A stretch of DNA of 64,000 bases, taken from NCBI RefSeq assembly GCF_047249845.1, contig NZ_JBKTWO010000005.1, positions 1 to 64,000 of the forward strand, read 5' to 3'. Positions 16,219-25,636 of the stretch are shown in pieces; the stretch's first letter is position 1, and each line of letters starts with the position of its first letter. Position numbers and translations under genes: made by a program. This DNA is from Thomasclavelia sp047249845 (lineage in GTDB: Bacteria > Bacillota_I > Bacilli_A > Erysipelotrichales > Coprobacillaceae). The notes below the pieces were generated by a model. The model was not told where the DNA came from, ran no database searches, and saw nothing but the letters and a program-made list of their open reading frames with translations.

Positions 16219-18312
16219 TTACTCCTTTATAAATTTCAACTTCTTTAATACTTTAACAAAAAAATTATTATTATATTTAGCTAACTTATTTTGATACTCT
16301 ATTTTATCATTACTTATCGCAATATTTGCTTTAGTTAATTTAATAATATTAGCTATACATCTATCATTTACATAATAAAATAATAATTCTGCCTCTACCT
16401 TATCATAATTTCGATTATTTATATATACTTGTGCAAAATCATCAAAATAATAATTATTATTCTCTATAAGGGTAGCATTTGTTTTAAAATCAATCTCTTC
16501 TCTATTAAAATTATCCTTTATTCCTACAATACTCTTTATTTTAACAATACAGGGCATTGAACATAATAGTATTTTTATTTCATCTACTTTCTCTTTGATA
16601 CTAGTAATTAATATATAATCACTAATATTATTACTTAATTTAATCTCATTTGTTTTTAAGTTATCTTCATACACTTTTATTATATGAATATCTTTAAATA
16701 TATTCATATCTTTTCTAATAACTAAATTATTCATTTTATCAAGTATTTCTGACATTTTATTTCCTTCACCTGAAATATACTTTTGAAAATTTATTTCCAT
16801 TTGTAAATACACATCTTTTAACTTATCCAAAATACCATATTTAATATATAATTCATCCTTTTTTTCTACTGATAATAAATTAAAAGCTTTACTATGAAAA
16901 AGTGATCTGAATATAATAAATGTCTTAGGTACTAAAAAATTATATACCCACTCATAATCAATAATATTAACAGTACCACTAGCATCAATAATCAAATTAT
17001 CTGGTATTAAATCTATATTAGGAAAACTGACAGCCTCTAAATCCTCTAATCCCTTAATATCACCAAATACCTCTTTAAATTCATTAGAATATTTAAATTT
17101 CTCTTTTTTTTGTAAATCTATAACATCTATTAGTATTTCAATATACTTTGTTAATTCATCTTCCTTATGCTCTATAATACATTCTTTGATTAATGTTTCT
17201 AAGCTTCTACCATAAATAAAATCAAATATTACTCTATCTTCTTCTATTTTTACTGGACAATATCTGATTTTATTATTATACTTTTTACTCCTATTTATTT
17301 CTTTATAATAATTATACATTCTTTCCAAATGTATAATAGATTTATCTGTTAATGGTTTTTTAACTACAAATTTATTTTCACCATCATTAATTATACTAGT
17401 TAATATCTGATAATCTTCTTTTCTTTCTCTTGAAAACTTAGAATATTTGCTATTAATCTTAAAATCCTCTTTACTAGAAATAATAAAAAATGAATTACTA
17501 AAAAAAGGAAAACTAGAACTATTAATCAATTCATTATATACTTTACTTTCATCAAATAATTCAATTCTATCAGACTCAAAATTCCAATTATTATTATTTA
17601 AGTCTCCAAAAGTTGGTAATTTCTCATCACTATATATAGTTTCTGTAAAAAGATGATCAGGATATGGATAATAATACTTAATAAATTTGAAACCCACTTC
17701 AGTAAGTTTATTAGCATACTCATTTTTAGAATATGTATGAGTACTTGAATCTTGACAATACCCCTCTATTCCCTCAAATAATTTTTGTGAATAAAATTCA
17801 TTTTCACCAGAAAAATATCTCAAACCAAATTTATTAAAAGAAATAATGATAATTTTACCATCAGGTCTTAATACTCTATCAACTATATGTAATAACTCTT
17901 CAAGATTATTTGATAATTCAATAAAATAATCAACAACTACATAATCAACTTGATTTTCATATTTTTGAATGAACTTCAATTCATCTTCGCATACCCAATC
18001 TATATTTTCATAATCACTATTTAATTTTCTATTTATACTAGTTAATTTTTGATTGCTATCTATTGCTACAACCCATTTGCACTTATCTGCTAGACTTTGC
18101 GTAATAATACCTGATCCTGATCCTATATGAATAACAACTGATTCACTGTCAAAATCAAACCAATCTATTACATTCTTGCGATGATTAGATAAATGATACA
18201 AAAGGGGAAATGAGGGATTCTTTAAAAATATATCTTGTGACATGCCATTTATAATCATATTATCAATTGATGTTAAAACATCTTCATTAAGTAATTTATC
18301 TAAAATTCCCAT
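16219..18312 (-). CDS. Methyltransferase-kinase fusion, WbdD-like candidate polysaccharide chain terminator
   Basis: The 697-residue protein has an N-terminal class I SAM methyltransferase (VIHIGSGSGIIT near residues 61-72, an acidic VAIDSN and a VVVDYF segment to about residue 210). A protein-kinase/APH-like domain follows at about 295-500: a possible ATP lysine in FVVKKPL, IDLIPDNLII as the catalytic loop, and NIIDYEWV as the metal site. About 180 C-terminal residues are unassigned, ending in a basic stretch. WbdD of E. coli O9a has the same domain order and caps the glycan with methyl-phosphate, stopping growth. It heads the operon that contains the rhamnosyltransferases. Confidence 0.72.
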   Translation of the reverse strand: MGILDKLLNEDVLTSIDNMIINGMSQDIFLKNPSFPLLYHLSNHRKNVIDWFDFDSESVVIHIGSGSGIITQSLADKCKWVVAIDSNQKLTSINRKLNSDYENIDWVCEDELKFIQKYENQVDYVVVDYFIELSNNLEELLHIVDRVLRPDGKIIIISFNKFGLRYFSGENEFYSQKLFEGIEGYCQDSSTHTYSKNEYANKLTEVGFKFIKYYYPYPDHLFTETIYSDEKLPTFGDLNNNNWNFESDRIELFDESKVYNELINSSSFPFFSNSFFIISSKEDFKINSKYSKFSRERKEDYQILTSIINDGENKFVVKKPLTDKSIIHLERMYNYYKEINRSKKYNNKIRYCPVKIEEDRVIFDFIYGRSLETLIKECIIEHKEDELTKYIEILIDVIDLQKKEKFKYSNEFKEVFGDIKGLEDLEAVSFPNIDLIPDNLIIDASGTVNIIDYEWVYNFLVPKTFIIFRSLFHSKAFNLLSVEKKDELYIKYGILDKLKDVYLQMEINFQKYISGEGNKMSEILDKMNNLVIRKDMNIFKDIHIIKVYEDNLKTNEIKLSNNISDYILITSIKEKVDEIKILLCSMPCIVKIKSIVGIKDNFNREEIDFKTNATLIENNNYYFDDFAQVYINNRNYDKVEAELLFYYVNDRCIANIIKLTKANIAISNDKIEYQNKLAKYNNNFFVKVLKKLKFIKE

Positions 18313-19483
18313 TATCTTGCGCTCCTTGAGATTTATTATAACATACGGCAGATGTTCTCCGCATCCTTATTTGTAAAATAAAAATCAAAACACTTCTCTA
18401 CCTGTTATATAACTTATATATTGACCTTTTTGGAGAGTATTAAGCTATTCTCCTCTATTTTTGTTAAGAGTGTGTTTTGACATGTTTATCATAGAACATT
18501 AGAGTTATAAAATCAATGAGATTTTATTCTCATTTGATTGTATTATAATCAAATGTTTCTTATGTAAAAGATAATGCTGCTTATATTACTTATCTTCTCC
18601 TAAAATTAATAAGAATAAACTTGCTAATGCTATTTTTGATAATGATCCTTCTGAAACTGTATTTATTATTGTCTTTTCAGCCGCTGTACTTTGTTGAACC
18701 ATGACAATAGTATATATAATCACCAGACTATAAAACCGCCTTGTCAACAAACTAAATAGAAGCATTACTATTTTTATTAAAATAAAATGAGTTAGGAAAT
18801 TTAAACATGCTCTCCTTATTAATCTAAAGGTTTATATTAATGATATATAATAAGCTTTTAAGGCTGTTTAATAAAAATAAGATTATCTATGAAAATGTAT
18901 CATAATTCTTTTTCCTTATTGACTATTTTGATAAAACAAAACGCTAATAATATTCCCAATAAAAAAACATCTTTATCATTTGGTGGAATGTTAAATCTTC
19001 CTGTTATTAAACAAAGGGTCTGATATATTAATAAATGTAAATTTGCAACCAATATAAACTTCAAACAAAAAAGGGTTTATCCTTTATATACAGAAAATTG
19101 GTAAAAACTTCATATTTTATTCTCTACTGGCAAGATATTATTTATTATTTGGTCAAAAATTTCAATATATAGTAAGGTTCAAAAGTAAGATTGTTTCTGA
19201 TTTAATAAACATGGAAAAATTTTTGAATAAAAATCAAATGAATATATATAAATAATCCCAGAACTTAAATCACAACAAACAATCAGTTGAATATAAAGTT
19301 CTGAAGTGAGTCATTATGAAATCAGTAGCATAAGGTAAAAAGATAACAATCAATTTTCTGTCATATCCTGGTAAAAAATACCTAGTTAAAATAATACTGG
19401 ATTGAAGTTATGTATCGCAATAGAAACTATTATTTTCATGCATTTTCAATACAATACCATGATTTAAAACTATGCTAACTTAA
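18313..19483 (+). other. 1.2-kb gap with decayed coding sequence, origin not recognised
   Basis: No intact gene was seen. Broken plus-strand frames include SPKINKNKLANAIFDNDPSE near 18598-18657, followed by FIIVFSAAVLC and a stop, and SFGGMLNLPVIKQRV near 18977-19021. More broken frames continue to about 19440. These look like one or two dead genes. The promoter for the methyltransferase-kinase operon must also lie here, because the upstream wzt gene has its own terminator. Confidence 0.4.
18385..18480. repeat. Nested inverted repeat
   Basis: TCAAAACAC at 18385-18393 pairs with GTGTTTTGA at 18472-18480. Inside it, GGAGA pairs with TCTCC around an 11-base loop. The structure lies about 70-170 bases upstream of the fusion gene. 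It may be a 5' leader structure or the end of a lost element. Confidence 0.4.
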
Positions 19484-19511
19484 AATAAGATAGAATTAAA
19501 TCTATCTTATT
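19484..19511 (-). terminator. Terminator after wzt
   Basis: AATAAGATAGA and its perfect complement TCTATCTTATT enclose a 6-base loop, with TTTTAAG following on the minus strand. It should end the exporter/glycosyltransferase operon seven bases past the wzt stop. Confidence 0.65.
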
Positions 19512-19517
19512 CAAAAT

Positions 19518-20810
19518 TTATTCTACTTTTACTTCTACTTGTGATTCACTATCAAAAAAACCAACTGTTCCTTTATCAGCAACTACACCAACAACACAAC
19601 AATTATAATTTCTATTATATACAACAAACTGATCACCTTCATAGCCTGTACATCCCAATGATAAAAGATATTGTCCAGGCTGCAAATATTGTTTTTGATT
19701 AAAACTAATTGTTACTATATCACCTGCTTTTATATATGCAGTGTCAATTCCTTCCAATAAAGTATTAGTTCCTGTCAACTCAGAACCTTTTACATCTCTA
19801 AGTTTATATGCAAAAATAGGCGATTTAATGTTTTCATTGATTCTTACTTTCATTCTAACTTCATAAAAATCACCTTTATATACATTATTTCCAATATTTC
19901 CACTCATATCAAATATTCCAAAATCAATAATTTCAGCCCGTCCATCGCCATAAACTTCAATATCGGGATTAATAAGCATATTTTCTTTCCAAAGAAGAGC
20001 TTTTTTACTGACATTATTTTTATTACCTATATTTGTTTTAGATATAATTCTTTTTTCTTCATCAGATTTCCATTGTCCAACCATAATTTTTTTATATAAA
20101 TCAACCATTTCTTGAGAATTTCCTTCAGCTACCTTTTCTCCAGCATTTAATAAAACACATCTATTACAATATTTAATTACACTTCCCATATCATGAGTAA
20201 CAAACAGTATTGTTTTACCACGATTTCTAAAATCTTCAAATTTACGATAACATTTATTTTGAAAAAAAACATCACCTACAGATAAAGCTTCATCAACTAT
20301 TAATATATCAGGATCTACACTTATTGCTACTGAAAACGCCAATCTTGCAAACATACCACTTGAATAAGTTTTAACTGGTTGATAAATATGTTCTCCAATA
20401 TCTGCAAAAGTAACTATATCATCTAACTTTTCATCCATCTCTTCTTTAGTAAAACCTATCATTTGGCCATTTAGATAAATATTCTCTATTCCTGTATATT
20501 CCATATTAAAACCTGCACCCAATTCTAATAATGCTGCTATTTTCCCATTAACTTTTGAAGTTCCACTAGTAGGAGTTAATACACTAGTTATAATCTTTAA
20601 AATAGTTGATTTTCCTGAACCATTTTTCCCTATTATTCCTAATATTTCTCCTTCATAAACATCAAATGAAACATTTTTTAATGCCATAAAATCTCGATGT
20701 AATACTTTTTTTGTAATTGAAAAAGTTTCTTTTAATCTATCAACTGGTTTATTATACAATTTATACACTTTTGTTATGTTAGATATCTCTATTGCTTTAT
20801 TTTGTTTCAT
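19518..20810 (-). CDS. Wzt-type ABC transporter ATPase with C-terminal glycan-binding domain
   Basis: The 430-residue protein has Walker A GKNGSGKST (about residues 62-70), the signature YSSGMFARLAFS, Walker B ILIVDEALSVGD and the switch histidine in FVTHD. After residue 255 comes a Wzt_C-like beta domain (YGDGRAEIIDFGIFD, then LQPGQYLLSLG). Such a domain recognises the modified non-reducing end of the polymer before export. With the permease at 20820 it forms the cytoplasmic-membrane exporter. Simple teichoic-acid TagH-type ATPases differ in their C-terminal region, so a capped polymer is expected. Confidence 0.88.
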   Translation of the reverse strand: MKQNKAIEISNITKVYKLYNKPVDRLKETFSITKKVLHRDFMALKNVSFDVYEGEILGIIGKNGSGKSTILKIITSVLTPTSGTSKVNGKIAALLELGAGFNMEYTGIENIYLNGQMIGFTKEEMDEKLDDIVTFADIGEHIYQPVKTYSSGMFARLAFSVAISVDPDILIVDEALSVGDVFFQNKCYRKFEDFRNRGKTILFVTHDMGSVIKYCNRCVLLNAGEKVAEGNSQEMVDLYKKIMVGQWKSDEEKRIISKTNIGNKNNVSKKALLWKENMLINPDIEVYGDGRAEIIDFGIFDMSGNIGNNVYKGDFYEVRMKVRINENIKSPIFAYKLRDVKGSELTGTNTLLEGIDTAYIKAGDIVTISFNQKQYLQPGQYLLSLGCTGYEGDQFVVYNRNYNCCVVGVVADKGTVGFFDSESQVEVKVE

Positions 20811-20819
20811 AACACCCTC

Positions 20820-21626
20820 CTATAAAGAATCTGAAAAATGTGGTTTCATCTTTTTAAAAATTATTGTTCCAATAACAAATAAAACAATTACAAACACCCA
20901 AAAATAAATTGTTAAAGAAATACTATTAGTTACAAACCATTGACTTTCCAAAACAACTGCTCTATAACCCTGTACTATATAATACATTGGATTTAACTTT
21001 AAAACTATTGATAAAGGATGAGCTGCAACCATACTAAAATCCCACATAATCGGAGTTAACCACATCCCAGCTTGTAACGCTACCTGGACTAATTGACTTA
21101 AATCACTAAAGAAAACATTAATTGATGCTGTAATATAGGCTAATGCTAATACTAATGCAATTAAACAAATAGTAAAATATAACAATTGTAAAAATTGTGG
21201 CGTTGGATAATAACCAAAAATACATGCTACTAATATTAGTAAAACAACAAAAAAACAATGTACAAATAATGATGAAATTATTTTTATTACTGGTAAAATC
21301 TCAATATCAAAAACAACCTTCTTGACTAAATAACTATATTCAATAAAACAAGTAGTTACACTATTTAAGGCATCTGAAAAGAAAAACCAAGGAATTAAAC
21401 CACACATTATCCATAAAATGAAAGGATAATTTTGACCATTACTGCCAGAGGCCTTAGCTTTTAAACCAATTTCAAATACAAACCAATATATTACGATTGT
21501 AACAATAGGTTGAATAAAAGCCCAAATCAACCCAAGATAAGAACCTGCATACTTTTTCTTGATATCATTTTTACTTAAATAAAGAACTAATTTATTGTTT
21601 TTTAAAATACTCTTAAATATTTCCAT
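20820..21626 (-). CDS. Wzm-type ABC-2 polysaccharide export permease
   Basis: The 268-residue protein has about six membrane spans and the family segments KKYAGSYLGLIWAFIQPI near residues 24-41 and LNPMYYIVQGYR near 210-221. ABC-2 permeases of this type move an undecaprenyl-linked polysaccharide across the membrane. The wzt start lies nine bases downstream, so the two subunits are co-translated. Confidence 0.9.
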   Translation of the reverse strand: MEIFKSILKNNKLVLYLSKNDIKKKYAGSYLGLIWAFIQPIVTIVIYWFVFEIGLKAKASGSNGQNYPFILWIMCGLIPWFFFSDALNSVTTCFIEYSYLVKKVVFDIEILPVIKIISSLFVHCFFVVLLILVACIFGYYPTPQFLQLLYFTICLIALVLALAYITASINVFFSDLSQLVQVALQAGMWLTPIMWDFSMVAAHPLSIVLKLNPMYYIVQGYRAVVLESQWFVTNSISLTIYFWVFVIVLFVIGTIIFKKMKPHFSDSL

Positions 21627-21688
21627 ATATTACCTCACCATTTTATCCTATGATACAACACTATTCTATTCAAGTCAAATTGCTGAAA

Positions 21689-22552
21689 CTAATCATCTAA
21701 TGATATAGAGATTAATCCCTCATTTGCAATATAATTTTTCTTTACACCTATTTTCTTCATCCACTTTTTAGTTTCATCTGTTTTATATAATTTATCTTTA
21801 TTTTCCCACAACCAATCTGTAGTTGGCCATAAGCAATAATCCGGATTAATTATCTTATAAGCCTCTTCATTTACTCCCGCTTGTCCATGATGAGCCATTT
21901 GAACATAATCCATATTTGATATTTTATCTTTACTATTAAGTAATAATTCTTCTTGAGCTTCTACTGCTAAATCACCTAAAAATAAAATTGATTTATTATT
22001 AACCACAACCTTATATACTGTTGAAGAATTATTACCAGCATTTTTTATAATTTTAGAATTAAATGTTCTTATTATTTCAACCGTTATACTTTCTAAATTA
22101 ATTTTATTTTCTTTTTCTACTTTTTCTTTATTATTAACTAAATCTAAACCTCTATTAATTTCAACTAAATCAACATATCTATTTTTTTCATACTTTTCTA
22201 CCCATGACTCATCAGGAAAATTATAATAAATATTCTTTATTTTCAATTCATTTGTATTATCAAGTAAATAGGAAGCTAAAGCTCCTGTATGGTCTTTGTG
22301 ATAATGAGTTATCAGCCATGCATCAACTACACCATCTAAACTGACTGTTTTAATCTGTTTGATTAGTTCACTCTTATCTTCCTTAGTTCCACCATCAATT
22401 ACAATTGTTGTATCATCATAGTGAATTATGTAAGACATCATTTGACTATAGGATTGATTAGATAATTGATAGATATTATTTTTAGAATCTGTACACCCCG
22501 ATATAAAAATAAGTAAAGTAAAAATTAAATAGTATTTTAAAACTTTTTTCAT
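21689..22552 (-). CDS. Metallo-beta-lactamase-fold lipoprotein (ComEC-like hydrolase domain)
   Basis: The 287-residue protein begins with a type II signal peptide and lipobox ISGC, so it should be an exported, lipid-anchored hydrolase. Metal-site motifs are THYHKDHTGAL near residues 81-91, LFLGDLA and AHHGQAG. The fold is that of the ComEC C-terminal domain and related stand-alone proteins. Substrates in this subgroup are mostly unknown; a phosphodiester is likely. It sits in the polysaccharide operon eight bases after the large membrane protein, so a role in trimming a polymer or lipid intermediate is possible. Confidence 0.78.
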   Translation of the reverse strand: MKKVLKYYLIFTLLIFISGCTDSKNNIYQLSNQSYSQMMSYIIHYDDTTIVIDGGTKEDKSELIKQIKTVSLDGVVDAWLITHYHKDHTGALASYLLDNTNELKIKNIYYNFPDESWVEKYEKNRYVDLVEINRGLDLVNNKEKVEKENKINLESITVEIIRTFNSKIIKNAGNNSSTVYKVVVNNKSILFLGDLAVEAQEELLLNSKDKISNMDYVQMAHHGQAGVNEEAYKIINPDYCLWPTTDWLWENKDKLYKTDETKKWMKKIGVKKNYIANEGLISISLDD

Positions 22553-22559
22553 ATATTAA

Positions 22560-24521
22560 CTACCTTTCATATACATAATATGAAACAGCCGCATTTTCAT
22601 CAATTACATAATCAAATAATTCAAAGTCCATTTTTCTCATATATTTATCGTACTCTTTTGATGGTAGTACAACACAATTAATTGGAAATTTATTTAAAAC
22701 AGCTTTAAATTTTTGATACGTATCTTCACTTAATGCTGATATAAAATCTTCATAACAACGTTGATCTTCTTCTGTATATTCAAAAAAAGGATTTGATTCA
22801 ACTTCACCAGCATATCTAAATTTTGCAGATACTGATGTAACAGAAGGGGCAAAAGCAGTTATACTTGTCGCTAAAGGATGAGCTGTTCCGTTCACTGCCT
22901 CTAATTCTCTAGATACAACATTTAATTGCTGATCTTTTGTTTCTGATAATCTTTTTAGAATTTCACCCAATTTTATGGTACTGTTAGGAGCAAAATATTT
23001 ATTTTCAAGTATTATCGAAAGTGAAGCCTTCATATCTAAAGAGCTTAAAGTTCTTTGTTCATTCATAAAGAGATTACCACCTGCCATTTTAGTTGAATAA
23101 ACTGATCCTAAAAATAAGCACATAGTAACTAACAAAGATAACGTATATACTAATATACTTTTTACTTCAAAGCTACATATAAAAATATACAGCTCCATAA
23201 AAGCAATTACAATAATCATGTAAATGATAGCTGTTCCAACTCTGCCCATAACAAAATTATAAAAAGCTGATAAAGAACTTATGTTTGATAATATTGGACA
23301 ACAATATAAAAGTAGTGATACTATAACTATTATATTAAGTTTAGTAATAATTCTCTTTTTTAATATAAATGATATTAAAATTATTATAAGAGAGCCTATT
23401 ATTATTGGTGATTGAATATTATTTGTAAATATTTCTAAAGCATAATTTGATACTGGTCGTATTATACTATTATTATTTAATAATAATCCACCTATAAATA
23501 TTAACAATATTAATACTACTGCAAATATTTTTTCTTTTTTTTCTCCTTGAATCCAAGTTGCAATCAAATATGCAAGAGAAATTATTACAATTATAGGAAT
23601 TGCAATTGTTGATTTAGAAACCAAAACTACTGCTATACAAACAACAGCACCGACATCTTTTAATCTTATTTTATCTTTAGAGATAAAGGGTACTAGTATA
23701 AGAAATGTTCCAATTACTCTTACTACAGATGAGCCATAATACATTGCATTAATAAACTGATTAGAATCTTGTAAACTCAAAATATTATTTGCCTTTAAAA
23801 ACATTTCATTAAAACCAAACAATAATACTATTGCAGGAATAAATTGGAGTATTTTTTTATTAAATTTAATATCCATCTTATCAAATACTTTTTCAGCAAA
23901 TGCATAAACACTACATACTAACAATAAATAATTAAACCCTGATAAAAATAACCTTGCATATAATGTAGGTGTACATTTAGTAAGATATATATAAAACGAA
24001 GCTTCTAATTCATATGTATTAAAACTGTATGTATTTAAACTTCCTGTTCCAATAAACCCTGTTGAAGGAATAACACCAAATGGTGATTTAACATAAGGTA
24101 AGATACTCATTTTATTTATATAAAAACCATCATCTAAATGATTATTAAACCAAAGAGCTATATAACAAAACATCAATATTGATAACAACATTATTACAAT
24201 AATCATTAAAAATGAATAATTTGCAAATATTTTCTTTAATCCTTTAGGTAATATCTTTTTCTTATCTTTTTTCAATTTATATATAGTAAAACATGTCAAA
24301 ATTATAAGAACAATAATCATATACCAAAAGAAACTTTCCCAGGTCAATTGAGCACACTGAATAACTATTCCACCAACAGCAACAAAAAAACTATAACTTA
24401 GATATCCAATAACAAAACGATATGGTACACTTTCTTCGTTGTCAACTATTGCAGTCCCCAACAAATACAGACCAAATATCATTGTAAAAAATAAACAAGA
24501 TAAAACTATATATTCATTCAT
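22560..24521 (-). CDS. Large polytopic membrane protein of the polysaccharide locus
   Basis: About 653 residues with roughly 13 predicted membrane spans and an extracytoplasmic C-terminal tail of about 160 residues. A long outer loop between early spans contains WFNNHLDDGFYINKM, whose acidic DD resembles the first-loop motif of GT-C glycosyltransferases. It could be a GT-C transferase or a Wzy-like polymerase; I cannot choose. The start is uncertain: ATG at 24521 has AAAAGGG close by, and an in-frame TTG at 24536 is coupled to a ten-codon upstream frame. Confidence 0.55.
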   Translation of the reverse strand: MNEYIVLSCLFFTMIFGLYLLGTAIVDNEESVPYRFVIGYLSYSFFVAVGGIVIQCAQLTWESFFWYMIIVLIILTCFTIYKLKKDKKKILPKGLKKIFANYSFLMIIVIMLLSILMFCYIALWFNNHLDDGFYINKMSILPYVKSPFGVIPSTGFIGTGSLNTYSFNTYELEASFYIYLTKCTPTLYARLFLSGFNYLLLVCSVYAFAEKVFDKMDIKFNKKILQFIPAIVLLFGFNEMFLKANNILSLQDSNQFINAMYYGSSVVRVIGTFLILVPFISKDKIRLKDVGAVVCIAVVLVSKSTIAIPIIVIISLAYLIATWIQGEKKEKIFAVVLILLIFIGGLLLNNNSIIRPVSNYALEIFTNNIQSPIIIGSLIIILISFILKKRIITKLNIIVIVSLLLYCCPILSNISSLSAFYNFVMGRVGTAIIYMIIVIAFMELYIFICSFEVKSILVYTLSLLVTMCLFLGSVYSTKMAGGNLFMNEQRTLSSLDMKASLSIILENKYFAPNSTIKLGEILKRLSETKDQQLNVVSRELEAVNGTAHPLATSITAFAPSVTSVSAKFRYAGEVESNPFFEYTEEDQRCYEDFISALSEDTYQKFKAVLNKFPINCVVLPSKEYDKYMRKMDFELFDYVIDENAAVSYYVYER

Positions 24522-24536
24522 ATCCCTTTTGTACAA

Positions 24537-24569
24537 TCAATTTGTATCTAAATCAAATACAAACTTCAT
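24537..24569 (-). pseudogene. Ten-codon stub with a HAD-phosphatase-like start
   Basis: A strong ribosome site (GAAGGAGATGT) precedes ATG 24567-24569, which opens MKFVFDLDTN and then a stop. The first residues look like the opening DxD motif (MKxVFDLDGT) of capsule-linked HAD phosphatases. It is either the stub of a deleted gene or a short leader frame whose stop overlaps the possible TTG start of the next gene. Confidence 0.35.
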
Positions 24570-24652
24570 ACATCTCCTTCCTCAACTATATAAAAATAAA
24601 TATTTATATAATTGTAACAAAATTTACTTAATACACATATTTAAATATAAAA

Positions 24653-25624
24653 TTACCTCTTATTAATTGCAACTATTAAATCACCTATAAAAGTCTTAAA
24701 CGTTCCAAACACGCTATATTTTCCTAGAATATATGATTTAAATAGTAAAAAATATTTATTATTATTCATTCCATCTAATCTCATATTTAAATAATCTAAA
24801 CGTCTAGACATTAGCAAATAATCATTATAACAAAGTTCTTTAAAAGATAAAACAAATTCAGTGATTGTCTTTTCCTCACTTGTTAATTCTATTCTATTTT
24901 TTAAACGTTTACTTTTTTCATTCATAATATCTTGTTCTAGAATAGAAGACAAACCTATTGTATTATTATCGTGAATTCTATAATCAATAAGTGCCTCATC
25001 TAAATAATAACAACTGCCATTAATTGCTCCGATTAAATTTATCTCCCAATCATGAGGATGTAATCCTATGCTATTATTTAAAAAACTTTGTTTTACACTT
25101 TTATCAAATGCCATTGTACAACCTTGTGCAAAATTATTCATAATAACTATTTCTAAATCTATTTTTGTAAGTTTTTTTTCTACACAAATTGGTAATAAAT
25201 TATTATTTGACATACCTGCTCTTTTTTCAATATCAATAATCTCATCATCTTGATTAATAAAATTACAGCTAGAAGCTAATGTAAGTATTTGATTTTTTTT
25301 CATTATATCTGACATTTTTTCAATTTTATCTAAATGCCATATATCATCTTGATCAGCAAAAAAAATTATATCTCCTGTGCATAATGTTAAACCTTTACGA
25401 AAATTCTTTTTATACCCAAGATTAACTTCATTTTCTACTAATTTCCAATTATCAAGATGCTTTTCCTTTATAAACGACGTAACGATTTTTTTTGAATCAT
25501 CACTAGAACAATCATCTACAATTATCACTTCATCAATTTTCTTTGTTTGCATATTTATTGATTCTAACTGTTTTAATAAGTACATACTTCCATTGTAAAC
25601 AGCCATCACTACTGAAATCTTCAT
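24653..25624 (-). CDS. Family 2 glycosyltransferase
   Basis: The 323-residue GT-A protein shows SVVMAVYNGSMYL, EVIIVDDCSSDDS and FFADQDDIWH (the metal-binding DxD is in DQDD). The ADQDDIW form is typical of rhamnosyl- and other deoxyhexose-transferases of Gram-positive capsule loci. It lies 12 bases after the GT4 gene. It is a close relative in layout of the gene at 28196-29191, so the two probably arose from one family. Acceptor and sugar are unknown. Confidence 0.82.
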   Translation of the reverse strand: MKISVVMAVYNGSMYLLKQLESINMQTKKIDEVIIVDDCSSDDSKKIVTSFIKEKHLDNWKLVENEVNLGYKKNFRKGLTLCTGDIIFFADQDDIWHLDKIEKMSDIMKKNQILTLASSCNFINQDDEIIDIEKRAGMSNNNLLPICVEKKLTKIDLEIVIMNNFAQGCTMAFDKSVKQSFLNNSIGLHPHDWEINLIGAINGSCYYLDEALIDYRIHDNNTIGLSSILEQDIMNEKSKRLKNRIELTSEEKTITEFVLSFKELCYNDYLLMSRRLDYLNMRLDGMNNNKYFLLFKSYILGKYSVFGTFKTFIGDLIVAINKR

Positions 25625-25636
25625 TTAATCACCTTT

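Noticed and set aside
18385..18480. Insertion-sequence end
   Set aside because: The inverted repeat is short, has no target duplication visible and no transposase motif was recognised in the adjoining broken frames; kept only as a repeat.
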